DNA from: Atrina japonica
Taxonomy: Eukaryota; Mollusca; Bivalvia; Pterioida; Pinnidae
DNA: 64,000 nucleotides
Assembly: GCA_030159075.1 (NCBI GenBank)
Contig: BROG01000049.1
Span: 437,001 to 501,000, forward strand
Direction of reading: 5' to 3'
Positions 12,713 through 26,982 of the stretch are shown here, in pieces (position 1 is the stretch's first letter; every line of letters begins with the position of its first letter). Position numbers and translations under genes: made by a program. A model generated the notes under the pieces. It saw only the letters and a list, made by a program, of their open reading frames with translations, searched no databases and was not told where the DNA came from.

Positions 12713-13791
12713 CCTATGAGTATCATATTCGATGTAAAACCGTCTTGTTTTGGGTCCATTTTGTAAATACTTCCGTCACCAAATTTACACAGTACTCAAG
12801 CTCAACTAACTTTTCATGATGTTAAGGTAAAAACACTCTAAATTTATTCTGTGACTGGACATGTTTGTATATTGACGATATACAATTGTAAATCATGATA
12901 AAAATTATTGCTCATTTGAAGAAAACTTCCGAAAAAATTTTAAAAATAGTACTCAAATTTTGAGTACCGTACTCAACGTATTTATTCATTTTTTAACAGG
13001 AAAATCATAAATGTGACGAAAACATTTATATGTGACTGATGTAAAATATTATTATGTTTCCTATTCACTTCAATTTGGACTTTGACAAATGATTATATAG
13101 TCAAAATAATGAAAAGAAGTTGAGCTTGAGTCCTGAGTTAAATTTGATTATTTCGGGCCCTGGTGTTTAGGGCACCGCAATTGAAAGCAATAATATGAGC
13201 TGTCGTAGGCAGAAATTTTACATGTTTATTGAATTTGTGCAATATTTATCTCATATGCATCAGTAAAAGATCTTCTGGTGGTTTGAAGAATAAATGCATG
13301 TGTATTGTTAAAATACAATAGCAAAACATTACTCGCTGTAACATTTGGTTTGAATCCACAATCGCAAATTAATTTTCGGTATTTCCCGGTTGGCGGAGGA
13401 AACCGGGTGTAAAGGTAGCGCATGCGATTTGCTTGTATTTACTTCATATTTATGCCAAAAAGAATTATTTAAAAATGTGGATAGGATCCACAATTGAGCT
13501 TTAGAATGCGATTTCGCGACATTGCTCCGGGTTCAACAAATATGAACATGACATGCATGGTAAAGGTCCTTCGAGAGTTTGACCTTGAGGTCACATGCAT
13601 ATTACGATTACGTCATAGAAATAATGTGTTACAGTATATCTGTAAAAAAAAACTATGTTTGAGTGTTAAAATCGTGATATATATTCCTTGGGTAATTTCA
13701 GCAAATTATTATTGTATTCAACTGGTGTAGAATTGCTTCGACTATTTCGAAAAAAAATATCCTTTGAGAACAGCTCACACTGCTTTAAACC
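12712..13791. other. No recognised feature
   Basis: AT-rich sequence with no exon or repeat family recognised. Short open frames at 13226-13423 (-) and 13494-13730 (+) look like chance. Confidence 0.45.
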
Positions 13792-13850
13792 CGATCTCTT
13801 ACACAGAATTGTCGGTCTTTGTACTCTCGATCAATCTTTGTCAACGTCTC
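13792..13850 (-). repeat. Hairpin-element family H1, half copy
   Basis: ATCTCTTACACAGAATTG, TCGGTCTTTGTACTCTCGA and TCAATCTTTGTCAACGTCT follow each other. In reverse complement this matches the unit that begins the tandem array at 14092 (AGACGTTGACAGAGATTG, then ATCGAGAGTGCAAGGACGG). Confidence 0.75.
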
Positions 13851-14091
13851 AAGTTTTTCTTAAAAAATATATAAATTTACTATAAATTTTGCTCTTAACA
13901 GGGTATGATAATGGTTTGTGTGTGTGTGTGTATGTTTTTAATGCTGATATAGAAGAAAATACTATTTGAGACGAAAATCCTTTTTTAAATGGCTATAAAT
14001 ATAGGGACTAAATTTTCATGAAAAGTGTTTCTATTCCGAGTAATTTTGTTTTATATTCATTCTGTTGGTTACATTATCGCGTGTTTTTAGA

Positions 14092-14613
14092 CGTTGACAG
14101 AGATTGATCGAGAGTGCAAGGACGGACAACTCTGTGTAACAGATTGAGAGTGTAAGGACGGACAACTCTGTGTCACAGATTGAAAGTCCAAGGACGGACA
14201 ACTCTGTGTCACAGATTGAGAGTACAAGGACGGACAACTCTGTGTCACAGATTGAGAGTGCATGGACGGACAACTCTGTGTCACAGATTGAGAGTGCAAG
14301 GACGGACAACTCTGTGTCACAGATTGAGATTGCAAGGACGGACAACTCTGTGTCACAGATTGAAAATGCAAGGACGGACAACTCTGTGTCACAGATTGAG
14401 AGTGCAAGGACGGACAACTCTGTGTCACAGATTGAGAGTACAAGGACGGACAACTCTGTGTCACAGATTGAGAGTGCGCAAGGACGGACAACTCTGTGTC
14501 ACATATTGAGAGTGCAAAGACGGACAGCTCTGTGTCACATATTGAGAGTGCAAAGACGGACAACTCTGTGTCACATATTGAGAGTGCAAAGACGGACAGC
14601 TCTGTGCAAGAGA
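14092..14613 (+). repeat. 36-bp minisatellite, ~14 copies
   Basis: The unit is GAGAGTGCAAGGACGGAC followed by AACTCTGTGTCACAGATT. Because 36 is a multiple of three and most units lack stops, open frames exist on both strands in several frames; these are not genes. The array starts with AGACGTTGACAGAGATTGATC, the same flank seen in the dispersed H1 elements, so it appears to be a tandem amplification of one H1 arm. Confidence 0.95.
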
Positions 14614-14649
14614 TTGGTTTAAACTAAGAAGGAGAGCTCTCTCTTCTAG

Positions 14650-14775
14650 TCAACGCGGGATTAATACCCGTTGGAACCTTAGCCGAATTTGTGATGAGTT
14701 TTGCCAGTTGCCTTTATACTCAAAGAGGGGCACTGGCCTTTCTCCGGGTGCATTACCCCATTTAAATAATATGGT
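14650..14775 (+). mobile_element. SINE family S2, 3' part
   Basis: Carries GGGATTAATACCCGTTGGAA (degraded box B region), TTTGTGATGAGTTTTGCCAG, and a CTCCGGGTGCATTACCC end. It lies just downstream of the 36-bp array. Confidence 0.55.
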
Positions 14776-16418
<1,643 letters not shown>

Positions 16419-16813
16419 ATCAATAAATAAATTCTAGAGCACGTGTAAAATGTTTGAATCATTCATTTTATCAGAAACCTGATCACAACAATATGAACTG
16501 TGCATTGATTTTGTTAAGACTTAAAGGGGGCGGGACCACCTTCTTTGTGACGTCTACATTTACATAAATATTACCACGTGTTACGGACCTAAAAGACACA
16601 CAACACCTAGGAACTTGTAATAACGTGGCAATCTTGTTTATGTCATTATATAAATAAACTTGAAATTGGAGAAAATCAAAGGATCTGTGTAGCAAAGTGC
16701 TGAAGTATTGTTTACTTATAAATGGAAATTCAAAACGAATCGGGTTACAGACAGTAGAGTTAGCGGTTTTCAAAATGTTGGATACAAAGCATGGGTTCCG
16801 GTATTGAACATCC

Positions 16814-18476
<1,663 letters not shown>

Positions 18477-18557
<81 letters not shown>
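18477..18557. repeat. (TA)n microsatellite, interrupted
   Basis: TA units with two AATA/TATTATA interruptions. Confidence 0.95.
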
Positions 18558-18586
18558 ATTTGCATTTAAATCAAAACAAAAACGAG

Positions 18587-18634
18587 TTAATAAATAAATA
18601 AATAAATAAATAAATAGGTAAATAAATAAACCTT
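18587..18634. repeat. (AATA)n microsatellite
   Basis: Tetranucleotide AATA run. A complementary TTTA/TTAT-rich run follows at 18700-18742, so the two can pair as a loose inverted repeat. Confidence 0.9.
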
Positions 18635-18919
18635 TACATAAATAAGAAAAAATATATATAAATGAATACATGAATCATTATCAACTATTTATCATTATCG
18701 TTTATTTATTTATTTATTATCTATTTATTTATTTAATTTATTTACTTGGTGAATTTACATCCAAGGGACTTAAATTATTTCAGTATAATCAGACAGTGTA
18801 AACGACAATGTCGTTTGGAAATATATTTATTATTAACGAAATAAAATTGAGATAAAAATTGTGGTCTTTATCCCATATTCAATATTATTGTTCTTCATCT
18901 ATTTATTTATTTGAAATTA

Positions 18920-19100
18920 TATACAATGCAACTTGTATATAACAGCCTCTCTAGGGACAAAAGAAAGGCGGTCTTTAGAGGAAGGTGGTCTTTATACAGA
19001 CGTTGGTTTGTACACAAATGGTACTATTTGGGAGAGCAAAACGACTTTTATGAACAGGTGGTCTTTATACATAGGTGGACGGTAAAGCAGGGCTTGCAGC
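18920..19100 (+). mobile_element. MITE family M1, degraded copy
   Basis: Has the internal blocks AAGGTGGTCTTTATACAGA, GGTTTGTACACAAATGGTAC and AGGTGGTCTTTATACATAGG. Both ends are worn (TATACAATGCAACTTG at the left, GGGCTTGCAGC at the right). A 100-codon open frame here is not a gene. Confidence 0.7.
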
Positions 19101-21026
19101 ATATTTTAAAACCTTTAGTTCTAACAAATACCTTTCTAAACATATTCAATGAAATCCTACATTTTACTTATGTACAGTACAATTTGGAATGCAAAATAAT
19201 TATTATACTGTAAACAAACCTCTCGTTCGATCTCCCCTCTCTATGTTCCCCCTATATATCAATTTATTTGAAAATCTATCTCTAGAAAAAAAAAGTTTAA
19301 AATAATAGTGACAATTATATCAAATAGAATCAGAATTGCATTCTGTCGCAGACTGAATAATTTAATTCATATTTTCATTACAACAACACTGTTGTATTCG
19401 TCAGGTCGAATTAAAAAAAAAATACATGTACATGTGTATTCTTAATAGAATTCCGGTAATCAATATGAAATGATAATTCAATGAAAGAAATTGATATGAG
19501 AGTAATTGTCTTATATGCTGCTCATCAGTTTCAATGTCGAGGTGTAGTTTTCATTTCTTTTATATTTTAGATTAAAATAATAAACGGAAATATGGCTATT
19601 GTGTTGGCCACAGATAAAGTACGTTGCATATTAAACATTTTGGATAATTAATACAGTTGATTTGAGTTGCACAATGACGGTATACATAGCATGAGAACGA
19701 CAAATTTTACATACATGTATCTTGTATTTTGATGTCGTTTGCGGTCACAATATAGAATGTCATGTTAGTATACTAAAAACGATTTGATAGCGGAGGTAAC
19801 CCTAAAGTATTGAAATAAAATAAAATTAGGATCGATTTGCTCGAAAAGATGAAATATAAAAATCATTATCTATTATTTTTTTGGAATATCTAGCTATAGC
19901 TAGCATTCCAAAATATGATATCAAAATATTGTTAAAAGTATTTGATAGCTAGGTATGCAGTGGAAATACAAGCATTGGTTTTTTTCCCCTTTCAGTACTT
20001 GATATTTTCACACGAGGGAAATGGATTTTATCAGCGCATTCTTTTTTTAAATAAAATTTTAGAATATTTTCAAATTTCAATTTTTTATGAATTCAAATTT
20101 TGTACATAGCTTAAATGTTTGTATGTGTACACGTGCATGTATGCACGCAGCTAGAGAGATGGGTTTGTAGGTAAGTAAATAGGTAGGTTGGTAGGCATAT
20201 ATAATTGATTTTGCTTATAAAGAATGTGAATTATTTACACAACTATTTATCTAACGCTACACTATTTTACACACATGATGGATCCCACTCTTCAATGATG
20301 ACGAATATACAGTTGCCTTTTACCCTGACTACACTATAGCTTGACCCTCTGCAAGATGACTAGGGCTTGTATATACTTTGTAATATTAATAAAATGTCCC
20401 AAGTAGGCAATGGATTAAGATTTAGGCTAGCTGAAATATCATCGATGTTTAGGTAAAATAATTTTACAAGAGGGGACATAATGGAGAAGTAAGAAATAAA
20501 TGTATCAATTGGCAAGATAGGTAAATAATACAATAGATATATAATGAAACAGAAATACAACTTATGAATAAATAAATAAATAAATAAATAAACAAATAAA
20601 TAAATAAATAAATAAAAACGTAAAAATTAATGCATACTATCTAAGACTGCGTGGACCATTGCTAACCAAATTTGCCTCAAATTTCTTACCTTTTAAAAGA
20701 ATCAAATATATATACTCTTTTATACCAGAACAATTGTGGGGAAAGTTTGCTAATTTACTATAGATTGCGGCTGGACTGTGCTAAGCCTGTTTAGATAGGG
20801 GCCTGACACCAAGTATTGCAACGTTAACTCACTCGTTTGAGTAAAAATGAAAATAATGTATACCAATCATATAATGTTTTGCTACCTCTGTCTAAAAGCG
20901 TTTCACTTTATATATAAGCCACGAGTTCTACGTGAAGTAACAAATATTATAAACAATGCTATGGACGCATGTCACCGTCTTGTGTCGCAATTATGAGAAG
21001 ACGTGCGTAAGTAAGAGCAATCCCTG
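19101..21026. other. No gene; one AAAT microsatellite
   Basis: An (AAAT)n run lies at about 20567-20616. The remainder is AT-rich without recognised features. Confidence 0.5.
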
Positions 21027-21086
21027 ACACAGAGTTATCGGTCTTTGCACTCCCGATCAAGAGTGCAAGGACCGACAACTCTGTGT
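21027..21086. repeat. Hairpin-element family H1, palindromic copy
   Basis: Left arm ACACAGAGTTATCGGTCTTT then GCACTC; right arm GAGTGCAAGGACCGACAACT then CTGTGT. The arms pair over 26 bp with two mismatches around an 8-base loop (CCGATCAA). It would form a long stable hairpin. Confidence 0.85.
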
Positions 21087-21450
21087 AAATATGTCCAAGC
21101 TCAATTCCTCAGTCGGGTCATATCTGAGGCATCATGAACTGTCTTTTCGCGAAGTAATAACCTAGACATTAGAAAAATAATTTCTATCTTGGTCTAGCAG
21201 TGTCGTAGGCGGATGGCACATTGATATAAGTTATAAAAAAAAAACAAAATTCGTAGGACTACATCTATAGCTGATTGCATTATAAGGCCTATTTTTAAGA
21301 CCAATCTATAGGCGGACATTTTATTCAACGGAATTCTCGCCTCAATCAACAACATTTCGGTTATACTTTGTGTACGAACTTTTAATAAATGGTGGAGGAG
21401 TCATTCCAGTTTCAATATACAACTGGTCGAAAAGACCGCTGCCACCCGGC

Positions 21451-21510
21451 CAATCTCTTACACAGAGTTGTCGGTCCTTGCACTGTCTAACAATCTCTGT
21501 CAACGTCTAA
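21451..21510 (-). repeat. Hairpin-element family H1, half copy
   Basis: CAATCTCTTACACAGAGTTG, TCGGTCCTTGCACTG, then CAATCTCTGTCAACGTCTAA. It keeps one arm and the outer flank also seen at 13792 and 14092. Confidence 0.8.
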
Positions 21511-21781
21511 ACCCCTCCCAAACAATTGGAAATGTAATATAAAAGCGAATTACACAGAATAGGGATGCTTTTCAGAAATATATAGTCCCGATATTAAAGA
21601 TATTGTTAAAAAGTATTTTCGCCTAAAATAACATCACATTTTATGTCGGCACTAAAATGTATGCAAAAAAGAAAAAAAAGAAAAAAAAAGAAGAAGGAAA
21701 GACTATTTCATAAAGAGCAAAATTTTATATAGTATATAAATATTCTTTAAAAGAATATTGTAAAATTGAGACATTGACAAA

Positions 21782-21830
21782 AGATTGATAAGAGAGTGCA
21801 AGGATTGACAACTAAATTGTAAGAGATTGA
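21782..21830 (+). repeat. Hairpin-element family H1, half copy
   Basis: AGATTGATAAGAGAGTGCAA, GGATTGACAAC, then TTGTAAGAGATTGATG; a worn single arm in plus orientation. It directly adjoins an S2 SINE fragment. Confidence 0.7.
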
Positions 21831-21995
21831 TGCCACCCCTGTAAATAAACTGGTAAACTTTCTCACCAAAATCAGATAAACTCGAAACTGCAGAAACTGG
21901 AGATGAGAGAATTCCTTTCATTACAACTGGTACCCAAAGCAGCATAATTATCCCTATATCCACATGACTGGTAACTTCCTGTGATATCACAACAT
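21831..21995 (-). mobile_element. SINE family S2 fragment
   Basis: Plus-strand text GTAAATAAACTGGTAAACTT and TCTCACCAAAATCAG corresponds in reverse to the S2 core (TGAGAAAGTTTACCAGTTTA), followed by a worn head. Confidence 0.5.
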
Positions 21996-22204
21996 TGTCG
22001 TAAATATGGATGGGATATTCTGGCCAGTGCCACATTTTATTCTCAAATATCCAACCCCCATTGGAAATTAATTTTGGATTTGCTCTTTAGAATGGAATGG
22101 AATTTCATCATGATGATTTTATGAGATAAGGGCACCTGTTAAAAAAATAATTCCTCTAAGCTTTCAAAGGGGTCGAAACACCCTTGTAAACAGTGAACAC
22201 AAAA

Positions 22205-22277
22205 AATCTCTTACACAACGTTGTCGGTCCTTGCACTCGCGATCAAGTCAAGGACCGACAACTCTGTGTTAGAGATT
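22205..22277. repeat. Hairpin-element family H1, palindromic copy
   Basis: AATCTCTTACACAACGTTGT and CGGTCCTTGCACTC form the left arm; CAAGGACCGACAACTCTGTG and TTAGAGATT the right arm. The arms include the outer AATCTCTTA/TTAGAGATT ends, so this is one of the most complete copies. Confidence 0.85.
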
Positions 22278-22595
22278 GTGTACACACATCAGGTTGAACT
22301 TCCCTTAGCTGTTAGATCTACCTACAATTTTCACCCAGTGCATTTTTGTTTTGTCATTATTTACGTCACTAATTTTCATACCACCTGTTAAAACTGGACG
22401 ATGGTTTGGTATTAAAAGATCTCAAAAATTTTGTACTTTGTGCAAAGCTTTTGTTGATGTAAGAAATCGATGAATTGATTACAGAAAAGGGTTTTGACCA
22501 AACATTTTAGTTATAAGAATTTAATTCAAATAATATTGTCATGTTACGTAAGTTATGTAAATTAACTGATAATACTCCGACCTCTTCACTGATTC
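22278..22595. other. No recognised feature
   Basis: Short AT-rich spacer between the H1 element and an S1 SINE. Confidence 0.4.
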
Positions 22596-22827
22596 GTTTG
22601 TTTGTTGTTGTTTAACGTCCAACTCAAGAATCTTTCACTCACATGGAGTTGAAGGGATTCAAATTTTCGGCCTATGCTCGGCGCGCCGCCACCTACTGTG
22701 ACACGGGACCTCGGTTTGTACTGTCACAGTCCAAAGGACAGGAAACCAACCTGCCGCCGGCTGGACTCGAACTCACGACCTCACGATCAAGAGTCGAACG
22801 CGCAACCGACTGAGCCAGACCGGCTCC
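22596..22827 (-). mobile_element. tRNA-derived SINE, family S1, near full length
   Basis: On the minus strand the head at 22827-22761 reads GGAGCCGGTCTGGCTCAGTC, GGTTGCGCGTTCGACTC..., and ends GTGAGTTCGAGTCCAG. TGGCTCAGTCGG is a good A box and GTTCGAGTCC a good B box for RNA polymerase III. The body follows with GACCTCGGTTT-type sequence, and the tail reads GACGTTAAACAACAACAAAC. Its short open frame is incidental. Other copies: 25076, 26894 (tail), 37108, 38620, 48006 and 48845. Confidence 0.85.
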
Positions 22828-24187
22828 ACTGTTTCGTATTATATAAACACTTCAAATATTGTACATATTGTATATTTGTTTATTCTTCTTAATACCATTG
22901 TCCTTATGGTAAAAAAGAATTAAAAAAAATGCATCTCTTGAATCACAATTTAACAACCTCAGCCACCGCGAGTGATTTTGCGTTCTTTGTTACAGATTAA
23001 GTATGCTACCCCAATCGTTAGCAAGCCAGGAAGCACCCTGGGTGTTTCCAACATTATGTTGACTCAATGCTAGACAAGGGTCATAATATTTAGGTATCAA
23101 ATGTAAACGTATAAAATGTATTGCCTCCGACATTTCATTGTATTGATTCTATGTCCCCAGAAAGGCAAATTCGCGTATGTTCTTCTTTGTTTACTGCGGC
23201 AACGTAATTCGATATGGAAATGTTAATTTCGGTAGTCAATTTCAGAAATATAATTCTCTCATGACCTACGACATCGGCACGGCACCAGAGGTCAAAACAA
23301 GTAATAATCGACATTCGTTAAACACTGTAATAAGACATTACCGACACGACCATTTTAGCCTGAAACCTGTGATTAGTGTTCAAATAAAATTGAAAAATTC
23401 ACCTCTCTAAACAACAAATGGTCCGTCCCTGGTATAACCCGTAGTTATTAAACCAGAGTGACAGTTGGAATAATGGGATATTGTCAGTGTTTAACATTTG
23501 AATCGAGAAACTGTCAAGAATAATAGGAAACACTTTCTGACTTTTCATCTGAAAAAGAATATTTGTTTTGAGATTTGTCACGAGTTATTTTGCCACAAAG
23601 CCACAGGTTAGAGACGAGTTATGTTTGAAATTTCAACAGTTAGAATGAACAGGAATAAAACTTGAATTTGCCGAAACATCTGATTGAGTTGTACGTAGGC
23701 GGTGAAATGGACAACACAACACGCTGGGGTTTGTAAAAGACGAGACCGGCTTCGTAAATAAATATGCGTCTACGGTAAAAGCCTGTATCTGATGATCTAG
23801 GGCACCTACTTCAGAAGCTGTTTAGATGTAGGTGTCAAAGGTCATATAAAGCTACAGAAATGTGTCAAGAATAATCTATTCAGATATCTTGCAAAAAAAC
23901 ATGACCGGATACTTTTATTAGTTTCCATTAAGTTCAATTTGTGGTCGATGAAAAAGTTTAGATTTGTTTTTCTCCGTGTAGTGTAGTTGGACACCCAGTC
24001 AAACGATGATAATTGACAGATAGATTTACAATAGCAAACAATGCTAATTTTTATTATATATTAGACTCCGATAACTTTGAGATCCATATTTTAAATGGCG
24101 CCATTAATTCGAAAAATTATAGTAATGGCGATCTGTAAAACGAGTCAAGTGCATTTTGGTATTTTGACAAATCATAATGATGATAAA
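22828..24187. other. No recognised feature
   Basis: AT-rich sequence. Open frames at 23177-23410 (+) and 23399-23581 (-) have no recognisable domains. Confidence 0.45.
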
Positions 24188-24246
24188 TAATAATAATAAT
24201 AATAATAATAAAAATAATAAAAAAAAATAATAATAATGATAATAAC

Positions 24247-24285
<39 letters not shown>

Positions 24286-24286
24286 C
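24187..24286. repeat. (AAT)n microsatellite, imperfect
   Basis: About 100 bp of AAT units with A-rich and GAT/AAC interruptions. An S2 SINE starts at its end. Confidence 0.95.
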
Positions 24287-24441
24287 CAGGAATGCTCAGC
24301 TGGTTGACCAGTTTACTTGAAAATGCCGGTGGTATCCTATCGGGTACATTGAAACCCGGTTCTCTCCTGTACCACTAAATATGTCCACTACCAACTGAAT
24401 AACTGTTCAGTGTGGCGACATTTAAACAAACAAACAAACAG
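24284..24441 (+). mobile_element. SINE family S2 fragment with CAAA tail
   Basis: GACCAGTTTACTTGAAAATG, CCGGTGGTATCCTATCGGGT and CCGGTTCTCTCCTG match the S2 core and end. The tail GGCGACATTTAAACAAACAA marks the 3' terminus. Confidence 0.65.
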
Positions 24442-24579
24442 ACAGAGCGCCCTATGCAATGAATCTGTGTCAGTTATTTTGTAGTACAGGTATACATATC
24501 TTGAATAAGGTATACACAATTTAAAACAATCTCGTAAGAAGTTATATTAATTTCTTCTGTTCTCCCGCTTTCAGAGTTT

Positions 24580-24607
24580 GTATATATATATATATATATA
24601 TATATAT
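24580..24607. repeat. (TA)n microsatellite, short
   Basis: About 14 TA units. Confidence 0.95.
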
Positions 24608-25075
24608 AATCCTCTCATGTTGTAAATTTTGAATTACCTGGATAGGTGTAACTACAAAATTATTTACACTTACCCAGTAAATTCAAGATTTACAACAAGA
24701 CACATGTACCAAACTGACATTCCGAGTTAAAACAAAATTGAATTTTATTGAAGACAAGAAGAAACCTTACAATTTGATATTCATTTTTGTACTTTCAAAA
24801 GCCTTTCTAAAATAGCTGTAAATATACATAAATCGTCTCAGCTTGTCGCTCTGAAAACAGCAACATTAAAGTACGTGACTTAGACCAGAAAGGAAAACTT
24901 AATTTTGTTGATTAATTTTGTGTACAAACCGCTCTTCATCAACACTAAAGATATGAATATCTTTACACTAGTCAACAAGACACTGAGTGTAATAAATATT
25001 GTTGTGACACGAGGGTTTTGAAATTTTACGTCGTTCTAAAGATTTATCATCGGTTTAGCTGAATTTATTTTTATT

Positions 25076-25222
25076 TTGTTTTATTGTTGTTTAACGTCCC
25101 ACTCAAGAATATTTCACTCATATGGAGATGTCATCAAATGCCGGTGATGGGCTTCAAATTTTTGGCCTATGCTAGGCACTTGCGGCCATTGAGCAGTGAG
25201 GTCGGTTTTGCTGCAAGGGCAG
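25076..25222 (-). mobile_element. SINE family S1, 5'-truncated
   Basis: The plus text GTTGTTTAACGTCCCACTCA, AGAATATTTCACTCATATGG and TTGCGGCCATTGAGCAGTGA gives the S1 3' body and tail in reverse. The tRNA-like head is missing. Confidence 0.8.
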
Positions 25223-25444
25223 ACTCTAATTATATTAATTTTCATACAGAAATAAATCAATTCTTCCTTATTTCCATCTTCAATTATTTATCGTATTTAT
25301 CAAGTAAGATGTCCTACATAACCTTTTTCTGTTTATTTAATTAATCATATCTTTATTTATATTTTTGTCTTAAATTTCAATTATCATTTAAATTATTATT
25401 TCTATTATGGTTATTATTATAATTATTGTTAGTTATTATTGCTA

Positions 25445-25445
<1 letters not shown>

Positions 25446-25498
<53 letters not shown>
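25446..25498. repeat. (ATT)n microsatellite
   Basis: About 18 ATT units. Poly-Asn in the reverse frame is an artefact. Confidence 0.97.
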
Positions 25499-25499
<1 letters not shown>

Positions 25500-25984
25500 A
25501 GTTGTTATTACCATCAACGTTATTCCTAATTAGTATCAATATTATTATTTCAGATTCAATGTCCATTTTGATAACGAATAAAGAAAATGAATGAATAAAT
25601 TGATAAACAAAAAATAAATAAATAAAATGGCAGAAAAGTAAAAATATTATTGAACGTGCTCTTACACCAAAATTCATTAGATTTTATAAGCTACTTTTTC
25701 GCCATAAAAGTTTCTGTTTCATGAAATATATCATATATTGCATAGGGACGGAAAATAGCTATACAGTCATTTTAATACGATATCAAAGCTCCTTATATAA
25801 ACTACCAGTATATAAAACCAATAGAGAAACATGTTAAGGTTTTGTAGTTACTTTTTCACCCCTAAATTTCTAAATGGTATGCTCTTTTTGTTGTTGACTT
25901 AGACTAATCTATTATGTCCTATAGTGGTAGAAAAAGGTTAAGTAATTTAATTATGTACAACTATAATCAAGTAACAAAATACAA

Positions 25985-26369
25985 GATTAAAGGTTCAATA
26001 GAAGTATTTTCCCTCAAAAATCTTTCCTTTTTCACTACCTAGATTGATAGACAATAACAAAAAGGAGATATACAAAGGCATAAGAATTCTTAAATTTCTA
26101 TATATTTTGTGAAACCTGATTGAGAAACCCAGTTTGGCAATTTACTTCACTTGCAATTGATTAATTAAATCTTACTATTTGTTTAATACGCATACCAAGT
26201 GCACGCTGAACCTGACCTTATTTTTTCAAAATATGTATAGGAATGTAAGGTTTTGGTATGTCTGTGTACAGAAGTTATTTGTTATTGTACATCAAGTACA
26301 AGGAAAAAAAAGTAGAACAAAAGTAAATGTGTTTTGGTAAACACTCCTTCTGCCTAGTGCCCCCTTTAA
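25985..26369 (+). mobile_element. Foldback/MITE family M2 copy
   Basis: Similar in order and orientation to 5520-5830. The right end reads GTGCCCCCTTTAA, close to the TAATGCCCCTTTAA terminus of the intact copy at 34980-35251. The left end is not clear. Confidence 0.6.
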
Positions 26370-26694
26370 GCGAATTTTTTTTAACCTTATACGCAACAAA
26401 ACCTGAAAAGGAACACGACGATTCCCTCGTATGTAAGTGTAATCTTTGTCGCGGAATATGCCAAAATTTGATTTGTATTATCAAGTATCGATTTATTTAT
26501 CAGTTGTTGAAGGATTGATAGGTTTCTACTTCCAGATAAAGCACATGTGACCCTGGGGCAGGTGTAACGGTTGTCAGTCAATTAACCTAACCAGATTCGA
26601 GGAATATAAGCAATTTGTTTTCTTCAGAAAATAAAGAACTGGGAAAATACAATTTAATTACAAACGATGTCTCTTATTTCGAGGCAGTTTGGGT
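26370..26694. other. No recognised feature
   Basis: Overlapping short open frames on both strands, none with a recognisable domain. Confidence 0.4.
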
Positions 26695-26810
26695 TCGACC
26701 TCCAGTAGGGCTTTAACTGACGGTGTGGGAAGAATGCGGAAGGCAGGTGGTCTTTACCCCGTGTGCATTATATACCAGTCGGTTATTCCCTTTCATTAAA
26801 AAAATAATGT
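26695..26810 (+). mobile_element. SINE family S2 fragment
   Basis: GGGTTCGACCTCCAG (box B) is followed by GAATGCGGAAGGCAGGTGGT and CTTTACCCCGTGTGCATT, the usual S2 order. Confidence 0.6.
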
Positions 26811-26893
26811 AGCGACCGTAAAACTGAAATTTGTCGAATGCATGCATAATACTCTAACAATTCAAACAAATATACTGTCAGGCATTTTAAAAC

Positions 26894-26982
26894 CGGGGTC
26901 CAAGTGGCGTTAGACAACAATAAACAAACAAAACTGGGGTCCAAGTGGCGTTAAACAACAATAAACAAACAAACCGAGGTCC
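26894..26982 (+). repeat. S1 SINE tail, duplicated in tandem (~44-bp unit)
   Basis: GGGGTCCAAGTGGCGTTA..ACAACAATAAACAAACAAA occurs twice in direct succession. It is the S1-type 3' end only. Confidence 0.75.

Noticed and set aside
14031..14622. Open frames of 109-158 codons with 12-residue repeats on both strands
   Set aside because: The 36-bp minisatellite keeps several frames open at once; no flanking coding signal or splice sites support a gene.
22761..22827. tRNA gene candidate with good A and B boxes
   Set aside because: It is the head of an S1 SINE, with SINE body and tail attached, and does not complete a full cloverleaf with acceptor stem.
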